The position numbers and the translations under genes are program-made. The notes under the pieces were generated by a model. The model worked only from the letters and a program-made list of their open reading frames with translations, was not told where the DNA came from and did not search any database. Positions 21,218 to 30,534 of a stretch of DNA of 34,745 nucleotides are shown in pieces; position 1 is the first letter of the stretch, and each line of letters starts with the position of its first letter. The stretch spans positions 1 through 34,745 of the forward strand of contig JAPEVF010000484.1 in the NCBI GenBank assembly GCA_029747585.1. Reading direction: 5' to 3'. Source of the stretch: Pleurotus djamor (taxonomy: Eukaryota; Basidiomycota; Agaricomycetes; Agaricales; Pleurotaceae).

Positions 21218-22751
21218 ATGGTAAATGAAGTAATCGTAGTCACCTTAAGACATTGGAGAACTCAAATACTCTCATCAGGCTCGCGTTTACACGGACACGG
21301 CTGCTCAGGAGGCCGTCGACGAGCAAATTGCGGCGAGAATCATCGCCCAACGAGCCGAAATGTGCGCTATGAAATCGCGTCGAAATGCCCACTGCGCTGT
21401 CGCCCATCTTCCCGATGAGGTTCTGGCACTAGTCTTCGAGCACTTCCAGGTGTTTGTTGGGAATACTTGGCACCTCCTAAACCAAGTATGCACCCACTGG
21501 CGTGCTGTTGCTACGAATACGCCGCAGTTATGGTCGAAAGTTAACTTGAATCGTGCCGATTTTGCTCGGATTCAGCTTCAACGAACTCGATCAGTACCCA
21601 TTGATCTGACATGCCGGCTACCTCAGGTCGAGGACGAGGTGAACGCGCTGTGTTCCCTTGTCCGGGAAGCTATCACGCCATCTACCCGTATTCGGTCACT
21701 GAACCTACGATCAGACATTCCTTTAGGTCGCTTCCTTCATCTGGAACCTATCCACGCGCAAGCACCGACTCTTCAGAGCCTTACGGTCGCTTATACCGGT
21801 CTGGAACCGGCAGGACCTCTGGATACACTGGATGAGATGTTAAGGCTCAGGTGCCTCTCGATTTCTTTCATTCCGATGCCAGTAGACCTGCCAAATCTTC
21901 CTTGCATGACACGGTTGGACGTCTCTTGTTGTAAACATGACTGTTACCCTGTTACCACGTCTCAGCTTGTCCGCGCTCTGGAACGCATGCCCTTAATCGA
22001 GTTCGTCCACGTTCATCACGTCGTGCATGAAGACTCCGACACATCATCCCCTCCAATCTCCCTTCCGTCTCTGAGAGAATTCAAGATTCGTTCCAGTGCT
22101 TCAACGGCCTCTCGACTGTTCGACCGAATCGATTTCCCCGCATCGACTTCCTTGCAAATCACATGTGAGGACAAGGGAAAGGATGGGATGCGTCGGTTGG
22201 CCAGCCTTTGCTCTGTACTCAAGCGATTCCCGCACCCCAACACCCCCACTTTCGACCAGCTCAGACTGACCACGATTTGTGACGAGATTATAATATCCCT
22301 CATATCCACAACCGAACACATTGAACGAAAAATCTCTTTCCATTCCCTCGAGCACACCATGGATTACGCGTCGTTATTCCACTTCCTCCGAATGGAAACT
22401 GTCGTTACCCTCACATGCAACATGGTCGTCGCGTACCGCTTTTTGCGGATACTTTTTTCCCTGTTCACTTCCCTGAAGCATCTCCGCGTTTTGAAGTACC
22501 CAACGGATTATGTCCATCGTTTGCTACAGGGTCTCCTGAAAACTGAGAAGGGTATCATTCCACCCACGCCTGCATTAGAGACTATTAGTGGGGATTTCTA
22601 TACCGATAACCAGGTCAAAGCGCTTGAGGCCATCTTCAAGGAGAGGTCGAAGCTTGGGATTCCTATCAAGGCCCTTTCGACAATCAAGCCACCGACAGAT
22701 AGCCTGTCTCACTTATGTGAAGAATTTGGCGTGTGTTTAGACCTTGTTTAA
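21218..22751 (+). CDS. F-box protein (paralog 1)
   Basis: The start codon 21218-21220 is immediately followed by a 58-nt intron (21221-21278); exon 2 runs 21279-22751, giving 491 aa. The F-box lies at about residues 43-87: LPDEVLALVF, then VCTHWRAVATNTPQLW. It is preceded by a helical TAAQEAVDEQIA segment and the basic MKSRRNAH lead seen in many agaricomycete F-box proteins. The C-terminal 400 residues have leucine-rich repeat character without a strict consensus. F-box proteins dock on Skp1 in SCF ubiquitin ligases and select substrates; the substrate is unknown. The paralog at 25657-27189 has the same layout and aligns from TDTAAQE to the C-terminal EEFGV end. The ATG-then-intron start is inferred from that shared structure; a start at 21360 is the alternative. 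Confidence 0.8.
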
Positions 22752-23576
22752 CTACGTACACTCGCTCGGACCACCGACCTGATCTCGAACCTCGGTACAG
22801 GTCCATATTGATTGCGAATTTCTCTTTTCGTTGACTTCTTTTCTACTCTCAAGTTGATCTTACTCGCGTTTTTATATACCGTTATAATTTTCATAAGCAG
22901 TGCGTGAACACTCCGCAATCGTTTCGACGCTGACCTAGTTTTTGAGGAGCACCATATCTCACGTGACCACGCGTCGATTGAGCAACGCGACACCGTGGGA
23001 CTTATCTTCAATCTTGGACCACCTCCTCCATGTTCCTCGAGTTTCTTATTGTCGTCCTCAATGTATGTCGCTTTTTTTCCGTCTAATAATCCTTCGTTGC
23101 TCATTCAACTCGCATAGAACATATATAACATAACCATCACTACAGATGTTTACTCCGAGTCGCGAAATTTGCCGTGTGTCTGCCGTCTGGCTTGTCTCGG
23201 CCAGTGGTATACTTACCGCTTCCTCAGAAGGAGGGTAGGACGATGAAAAGGTCCTACGACTTCGCTACAAGTAGATCAGATCCCGAACCCAACCCTCTGT
23301 TCGACTCATGGAGAACTTCAAGACTGTTAATGGATGGACTTCGCGCGCAAATAGCTCTTCTTGGGGAATTGACTAGGTGCGTTCAGGATGTATTCGCTCC
23401 TCGTCATCTACTGAATCTCATATCACCCAGAATTCGACCTTTTTCCCTACATCAGCTAGACTCTATTGAATCAGTCATGGAACCAACGCGGTCATCACAC
23501 GCACATGTCGCTCGCCTTGTTGCCTTCACTTTCGCTCCGGGATGTCGACAAACGTTTGAACTGGTGCNTACCCCCA
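22752..23576. other. 3' flank of F-box 1 and unassigned sequence
   Basis: After the F-box stop comes AT-richer sequence. A plus frame from 23243 to about 23560 (start MKRSYDFATSRSD) looks moderately protein-like, with a helical LLMDGLRAQIALLGELTRCV segment, but I cannot assign it. It runs up to the broken regulator copy at an ambiguous base (23569). Confidence 0.3.
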
Positions 23577-25256
23577 GCCAGACGCGATGGAAGCCGACGT
23601 GCTAGCTATTAGCCAGAGCTCGGCCGCCGTTGAGCTCGAGGCTTGAAGCTTGATCTTCCGACGCAGCTGACTCGTTGACGGTAAGCCCACATTGCGCCGC
23701 CCCATCCTTCTCACCCTCATTCTCATTCTTTCCAGAGCCATAACACTGATCAACCGCCATCCTTCTCCCTCCCCTACATCGACTGCGGGTTCCCTCCGTA
23801 CACCGGGGAACGGTAGGGGACATCAGTCGCAGTTGTAAGTTCCCTTATCGCAGTGACTCACCCCACTCACAAGTATCCCTCATAGTTGAATCGTGAGGAC
23901 TTCGGTTCGCCGCGGAAGCTGTCGCTGAAGTAGCGGCGGGGACGTTAATGGCGGAAGCACCATACGACGATCATGGAATTGGATAAGAAGCTTCGAGATT
24001 TCCTGTTGCCAAATTTTTGGGGGAGCGACATCGACACCATCCTCGGCGGTGACGGCTGTTGCTAGACCTGGAGTTCATGGAGAGAAAAGTCAGCAACAAC
24101 AACCCCAGTTCGGAAGATCGTTTGCATCCGAGTTCATGCGCTGCGTGTTGGATCATACTATGGAGACCAGTACGCACCCTCTCTCTTTTCGCCTTTTGGC
24201 TGTTCCTTACCCTTTCGATGCCAGTCCTCCTTTACGCGAAGCTTCTTCGCTCAAGCTATCCTCGACCAACTCACGATTTCCCTAGGGCGCACATGATCCG
24301 TCGTTCTCAGCGACTCATAGACCATCGACGACCATCTTGAAGCCCGTCATGGAGCAGTTCAGGACCTAGCCCGTTGGAAGTGCGTGCATCGGGAGCATGT
24401 GGTCGTTTGCATTCTCCTCCGCGGTAAGCTCATCTCTTTGGGTCGACCTTTTCTCTTTCGTAGTCTGCCTGTGACCATGGACCAGGTCTTTTTGATGTAT
24501 CCCTTCCTGTACCTACCTCTTGTATGACCGCGGACAAGGTCCCTCTCTGTTCTTCTCTCCCTTCCTCCATCATCGCCATAGTTCATACTCTTCGTCGTGT
24601 TGATCCTGCCCCCACTCACCACCCCGTACCTGAGTTTCTCCCATTCAACACGCTTTTTCTGAATGCTGACTGAGTTCTAGGTTATCTTCGGTGCCGTTGT
24701 CACGCGGGGTCTCAAGTTCAATATGGCTTCTCCTGCATCCTTTTTTCAACGCTGTCTAGTGCCGCAGGCGCGCTCGGAGCACTTTAGTATGGTCCCATTC
24801 CCTTCCATAACAACATGCTGCTTACCTTCCCCTCCCAGTAATCAAACTCACCAAGCTGGCTAGCTGCTCGCTCCGAGCGCTGGGGCTTTGGTTGCCTCCT
24901 CTGCACCCGTACCTGTTGGCGGAACTTTTGGCGGCTCACTTTTCGATGGCGAGCTGGATATATTTTCTGGTCGAACGAGACTCCTTTTGGCAATGAAGTT
25001 TCGTCTTCCTTCCCGGTACGTGCTCTTTGTCACGTTCACCATCGCATTCTTCTGAAGCTGATATCATGTCAGTTCTTCCAATCGCCAACAACGAATCGCC
25101 AGCCCCTGCTACCCAGCAGATGCACGATACGATGGTCACCCCTTCGCGGGGAGTCCATCTGGGTGATGATCCCATTTGTGACAACGACAACATCAATACT
25201 CTACTCTAGATATTCGATTGGGCAATGCCCTACCCAGGTAGTCAAGCTCTGTGGGG
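23577..25256 (+). pseudogene. broken copy 2 of the Zn2Cys6 transcription factor gene
   Basis: This segment aligns to the parent from exon 10 into exon 15, in the opposite genomic orientation. Introns are kept: GACG|GTAAGC at 23681 with an acceptor at 23735, GTAAGTTCCC at 23835, donor 24170 with acceptor 24224, and a long intron 13 at 24424-24680. Exons corresponding to 11, 12, 13, 14 and the start of 15 are visible (for example CTGGATATATTTTCTGGTCG near 24955). It lacks the zinc-cluster exons. An in-frame stop follows the CGGGGAA block of exon 11, exon 13 has deletions, and exon 14 has indels. About 200 bp of unrelated sequence (25017-25215) interrupts the exon 15 match, which resumes weakly to about 25256. 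It cannot encode the parental protein. Confidence 0.75.
24424..24680 (+). repeat. intron 13 relic in broken copy 2 with paired 16-bp motifs
   Basis: The copied intron carries GACCATGGACCAGGTC (24473-24488) and GACCGCGGACAAGGTC (24526-24541), with starts 53 bp apart. These match the parental pair in spacing, but the CCATGG and CCGCGG cores are in swapped order. Confidence 0.6.
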
Positions 25257-25656
25257 TCACGCCGGGAGTCGTCCATATTGTGGCAGTGAACGCCTAAGCA
25301 CCAATTGTCAATGGGTCAGCTCGGGAATCATCTACGACGGGAATCCGCTCCTTGTCGGCCTAATTCCCTCTTACGTCGTCCACCGCTGGGAATCGTGAAC
25401 CCTGCAGTACTTGATGACCTCGACGTAATACCTACAACTATCGCTGTACCTCCCACTGCAATAGAACCTCTTTCTCGCCTTGATACCTCAGATGCCACCT
25501 TCACCTCCTTCTCAGAGCTTCAGAAAAGACGCGCGTCTGTCCCATCCGATGATCTAATCAAGACGATTGAGGTTTCTTCTTCCCAATACCTCTTCTGTAC
25601 CTCAACGCTCTCATCATCACCTCGAACAATCCTGGATATTTCGCAACGGTCCGATC
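25257..25656 (+). other. leader/promoter region of F-box 2 with an open upstream frame
   Basis: The frame from 25305 is open for 126 codons (Pro/Ser/Thr-rich) and continues past the F-box ATG in a different phase. It has no recognised domain and may be a chance or regulatory upstream ORF. Confidence 0.25.
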
Positions 25657-27189
25657 ATGGTATGTCAACATCCAAACATGTTTAATGAGCATTTTCGAGA
25701 CCACTGAACCGGCATCCAGGTGCAAATATACGCTGATACGGCCGCCCAAGAACGCATCGATAAGGAGATTGCAGACGTCCAGACCACCCTCTGCGCTCTC
25801 AAAACGCGCAGAAACACTCATTCTGCCATTGCTCATCTCCCTGACGACATCCTTGCCCTCGTATTCCTGGAAGTTCGATCTACGCAAGCCTCTCGTTGGT
25901 TCCTTGTCAATGAAGTTTGTACGCATTGGAGGACCGTTGCGGTGACTACGCCCCAGCTGTGGACGCAAATTTCTTTCGACTGTCCGCGTCAGGCCCAATT
26001 CCAGCTTCAGAGGGCAAAATCTGCGCCGCTGGACGTGACTTGTGTAATGCCTAGCTCGTACCTGGAGTATCATCCACTGTGGCCCTTTCTTACAGAGGTC
26101 GCAAGCCCAACCTACCGCGTCCGTGCCTTGCACCTCTGTACGTATGAAGTGCAGCCGGTGCACAGATTTCTCCTATCAGATCTTATCCATCCGCAAGCAT
26201 CTTCGCTCGAAGTACTCCACATACAGTCTGAAGCTGATCATTATCATACGTTATCCGCCCTTGAGAGTCTGGGAAATTGGGATGAGCTCCCCGAACTCAA
26301 ACACTTCCATCTGAATTTTCCAATGCCCGTGAGGCTGCCATTCCTTCCGAGCCTGACCCTCTTTCGATGCCTCGCCTACAATCTCACAGTTTCGTCGTTG
26401 CTCCGCGCTTTGGCATGTATGCCTTCCATCGAGGACGCCTCCTTCCAGCACGTCAAGTTTGATGCTGATGCCTCCCTACCAACCCTCCCCATCATTCTCC
26501 CCAAACTAAAGTGTTTGAACATCCTTGCCATGACGTCCAATTCATCTCAAATATTCGCGTCTCTGGGTATTCCTCTTACGGCAACGGTCGTAGCAGGCAT
26601 CTATGATGATGGTCCTCTAGACGTCGCTAATGCGCACACGTTAATTTCTCAGCTCTACGGAAGCATGGTTCCGTCATCTATGAACGGATTCGAGCTGAAG
26701 CTTGAGGTGAACTACACCACTATCCAGATGACTTTCAGTTCCCCGATTCGTGATGGACAGCGTACAATAATCTTGTCCGACCTCGAGGAAACGGGCAATC
26801 GGCTCCGCATGTTCGATGTCCTGCCCACGGAATTGTTCACCTCGTTGACTTGCGATTTCCGAAGCAGTTTCGATCTCATCAGAGTTCTCCTTCCCCGCTT
26901 CACCCGTCTGAAGAAGCTGGATATGCAGTCTATGTTCGAGCAGGGACATATGTCTACACTCAAGACACTGCTCAAAGCGGACGACGTAGCTACCCTTCCA
27001 CCACTCCCCGAACTCGAGCATCTCAGTGGATATTTTGATGTGCGTGAGTGCGTCCAGGTGCTTGAGACCCTCCTCAGCGAGCGACTCGGTCTTGGAATTC
27101 CCATACAAACGATAGCGACGTCGAAGCAACACGAGACCGCTGTTGGCCATCTACCAGAACAGTTCGGCGTTTCGTTATCTCTCTTCTAA
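25657..27189 (+). CDS. F-box protein (paralog 2)
   Basis: As in paralog 1, the start codon (25657-25659) abuts a 60-nt intron (25660-25719, GTATGT donor, CATCCAG acceptor); exon 2 is 25720-27189, giving 490 aa. After YADTAAQERIDKEIADV and the LKTRRNTHSAI lead comes the F-box (LPDDILALVF, VCTHWRTVAVTTPQLW). The C-terminal part is leucine-rich and ends PEQFGVSLSLF, parallel to paralog 1. The two are about 4.4 kb apart in the same orientation with a broken regulator copy between them. Expected role: substrate receptor of an SCF ubiquitin ligase via Skp1. An open frame at 25305-25685 overlaps the leader in another phase and may be an upstream ORF. Confidence 0.8.
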
Positions 27190-27591
27190 GTCACATGATT
27201 GGTATGAGCCGCTTTTGAAATACATACAGCTCTCAATCACACATTTACCTTATTTTCCAGCCGTTCATAACACTCTCGCAGCACATTTGTCACCAGCCAG
27301 ATGCGATCCTCAGGGAAACTCGAACTCACTAAGCGGGTTTCAACCGTTAATTTATACTCTTTTTCTTTCATGTACTCATCACATGCCCCGAGGCGTATGC
27401 AGGATGACTCAGGCTGCTTCTATTGTCGATTCCAACTTTGAAAGCAATACAACGGTGGGTCGTACGTGACCGGTGACCATCCGTTGCCCTTTGATGGATC
27501 CCCAATGCGCGTTTGCTCATTCAACTCCGTCCGCTCTTTCAATACGCGGTGTTTCCGTTCATGCCCTCGATTTGAATATCCTTACTTCGAC

Positions 27592-27600
27592 GTGCCGTGA
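27592..27600 (+). repeat. left target-site duplication GTGCCGTGA
   Basis: The nonamer GTGCCGTGA directly precedes the left end of the inverted-repeat element and recurs in the same orientation right after its right end (28328-28336). The next two bases (TA) also match, but they are counted as the first bases of the terminal repeat. Confidence 0.75.
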
Positions 27601-27747
27601 TAGGCTCGTGACCAGCCTGTCTATGATATTGTCGATAGACAGGCTGGTCGATCTGGGTTTAAACCTCGCACGCAAGCCGAACGTCAAAAATCTGTCAAAA
27701 ATCTGACAGAATAGCCACGTTTTTGCTTATGTACGCAGAAAACGTGG
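27601..27747 (+). repeat. left terminal inverted repeat
   Basis: The outer end is TAGGCTCGTGACCAG. The arm continues through CGCACGCAAGCCGA and CTGACAGAAT to AAAACGTGG, and corresponding blocks occur inverted in the right arm. Confidence 0.7.
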
Positions 27748-28159
27748 ATCGCGAGCAAAGACCTCCTGGAGACCTCCTCCGACAACGATGCGCTGAGGAG
27801 ACTCACTATCTACATTTCCGAGCTACAGCGTCCACTGAAACCTCATACTTTAAGATATGCCCGAGAATTAACGGACTCATAAAGCCTGAACCAATGTCTG
27901 ATTAAGCCAAAGTTGCGGTGGACACCCCAGTCACCCCTTTCTCCCCCAGACCCCCCTGAAATGGAGGTGGACACTTGGGTTCACTGTTTGTGCAAAGTCG
28001 TCCGTATACAGTCTGCTTGGAAGCGGTCTAAGGTAAGTAAATCAAACTTTTTGAACTTATGCTACACTCTGTAGAGTCAATGAAAGGACAAAGTATGAGT
28101 TCTCGTCAATTCTAACTTTCTGGAGGTCCTCGCCGCGCTACCAACCATCGTCACATTAG

Positions 28160-28327
28160 CCACGTTTTCTATTTACGTAAGCAAGAACGTGGCAAAAACN
28201 NGTGGCAATTCTGTCGAAAACTTGACAGGTCGGCTTGCCTGCGAGTTTTAAGACCAGATCTGCCAGGCCGTCTATCGACGGTCTCCTTTGCAAGCGACGA
28301 CCTCATAGCGGTCTGGTCACGAGGCTA
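28160..28327 (-). repeat. right terminal inverted repeat
   Basis: Inverted partner of the left arm, ending CTGGTCACGAGGCTA. It is about 20 bp longer, with extra bases around the ambiguous NN and in the GACCTCATAGC block. Confidence 0.7.
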
Positions 28328-28336
28328 GTGCCGTGA
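28328..28336 (+). repeat. right target-site duplication GTGCCGTGA
   Basis: Exact copy of the nonamer at 27592-27600, immediately after the right terminal repeat. Confidence 0.75.
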
Positions 28337-30534
28337 TAAATATCGTTTCGGCCATCATAGATGTCTATAAGGTACAATGAGTCCGGTGACGCCTTGAAAG
28401 ACGAAAAAATACGATAAGACACGCGTACATTCAGCAACGGCCGACGCGTGGTTGGCCGCTGATCAGAGCACTCAACCTGACCTGCTCACAGCGTTCCATG
28501 AGCCGGTGAAGGTTAAGCCGCATGTCAGAGTGGCAGGGCTACGACGTAAGGGAAGATGGCTCTTCGACACACCAGGAGATTTAAGACGTTTAAAAATGAG
28601 AAAACCATACGAAGACTGACCAAATTCAATGTCCCCCGGAGCTCAATCATTCAACGGCCTCTTGCAAACTCTGAGCGGTTCGTGTCCAAGTATCGCGCGC
28701 GCTCTTCTCGAAGATGTACATGGCGAAATCGAGTGGTTGATTGTACGGCCGGTGGGATACGAGGTGCGGGGAGTAAACCAGCTACGGATGGAAATTCAGT
28801 ATATAAGGTCCATCAGCGCTGTTTAAGCGCAGAACGTATTCACTGTGGTGATCTTCCAACGCGGTCCAACCAGCGAAAAGTCAAGATTCACCTCGGTAGC
28901 TCGTCACAATCGTCTTGTCCCAACCTATGAATGCCCGACCCGGGACCCCCATGTGGTTGCTGGAGGTCGACTCTGGAGCTTTGGAGCTGGTCTTTTCGTA
29001 GTATCCGGGCGTGGAGAACAGCGGTAGGACATCGGGAACACCAGGGACCTGGCGCCAGAAGGCTATAAGGACGGAGGACGATTATCAGCAACGTTGGACT
29101 ATTGGACTATGAGAACAGCTACGCATACCTAGGCTATCGCATTGAGTTCCTCAAAGTACTGGAAACGGTCGGACCGAACGCGTCCGAATATCTCTCTTCA
29201 CCTCCCAAGGAGTTCACCGTAGAATCAAGACATCATTGGTTTCGAATATCTTCCGCGCCCGCTGCGAGCTGTTGGAGTTGAGTTAATTGGGCTGTAATAA
29301 AGACGACGAGACCGACGTTGCCTGAATGAGCCACCAGGTATTCGGGTGTAGATGGAGAAAGAGGTGTCATTACTTCAGCCAAAGCAGCGAAAGTGAAAAT
29401 CCCCGCGAGAAAGCCAATGTCAGTCTTTACGTGCAGACTTATCGGGATCGTGCCTTCGTTCCAGCGTCCTCGGAGCGTACTTAGATACTGAACAGTCGCA
29501 AATAGCAGCTCAAGGCCTTGGTTCGTCCTATGAATCGGTTTTGATAAAAGAAGCAAGCACATACGATTTTGCCCGTTCGCAGGAAGACCCGTCGTGAGCT
29601 ACTAGCGTTCATCCCATCGCTGTGTCACCGTCCCAACGCTTGGGTTCTCAAAGGATAAATTCGAGCACTTGGAGACTGTATTCAGAGTAGGAGACGTACA
29701 GGGATGACGCAAATGTTTCCTTGAAATTCGAATTGAATTCGAACGTTGTCGAAAGCTTGAAAACTCGAGGCTCCAGCTCGGTCCAAGGTAATTCGAAGCC
29801 ATAAGAGGGGGGGTAAGAATATCAGACAGTCCGAGTAAAAGTAGAGTCGCGATGATTCGAGCTAGTGAAGGGAGCACCCATAGAGATGGATGGAGGTCAG
29901 GAGCGTAAGCGCTCGATCGTTGGATTATCTTTCATCGACGGCGCTTCTTTCCAAGCTTTTTCCTCTCCATGACCATCCTCATTCCTCGTCTCAAGATTCA
30001 GTGATGCATTCTACTTCCCCCGCCGATCCCATATAAAGGAGAAGGAATGGTCGCGAAATGCGAAGCCTCGCTAATTCCGTTAGCATTTCGTCATCGAAGA
30101 AGATGAAAAAGGGATCATATGAGTCGCGGCGAGCTATGCCATTAAGTGAAGGACGTTCCGAGTACGTCCGTTTCGTCGGTTTTCTTACCAAAGTCTGATA
30201 CACTCTCCGTGCTCCTCTAGCATTACAATTACAATGGCCAAATACGAACCTCGTCCCCTTGCGCCNACTTTTTCGAGCGGCCATGGGGATGACTCGCTAG
30301 CCACCCCAGTCAAAGACGTCCACGATAGCACCCCCATGATATTATTGCTTGAGAGACGGATTCAGCGGGAAATGGTTGAATGGCGGTAGTATTGGTTCTC
30401 TGCGGAGTCATTCCATTTGTCGGGACGTTCTTCACTTCGATGTACGGCGTTTCGATGATCTCAGGTACGTTTATATGCTCTTCTATCCGTTCCATTTCCA
30501 TCAAACACTACTATCTAGTACACGCCCTCCACGT
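28337..30534. other. unassigned coding-like fragments
   Basis: Plus strand: four protein-like stretches in sequence, 28476-28618 (RVAGLRRKGRWLFDTPGD), 28632-28826 (SIARALLEDVHGEIEWLIV), 28839-29027 and 29108-29236 (YAYLGYRIEFLKVLETV). They could be exons of one gene, but I found no consistent set of splice sites. Minus strand: 29233-29562 and 29602-29877 contain hydrophobic segments (FLAGIFTFAALAEVM; IIATLLLLGLSDIL) that may be remnants of a membrane-protein gene. None has an identifiable family. Confidence 0.25.

Larger units (their letters stand above)
27601..28327. mobile_element. Mutator-like MITE with long terminal inverted repeats
   Basis: The element is 727 bp long. The left arm (27601-27747) starts TAGGCTCGTGACCAG, and the reverse complement of the right arm (28160-28327) starts TAGCCTCGTGACCAG. 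The arms remain alignable over about 150 bp down to AAAACGTGG, with an indel around NN at 28200-28201. The left arm contains a perfect 15-bp hairpin (27610-27624 with 27635-27649). Perfect 9-bp direct repeats flank the element. Long inverted repeats with a 9-bp target duplication are typical of Mutator-type (MULE) elements. The 412-bp interior has no substantial open frame, so it must be non-autonomous. Confidence 0.75.
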
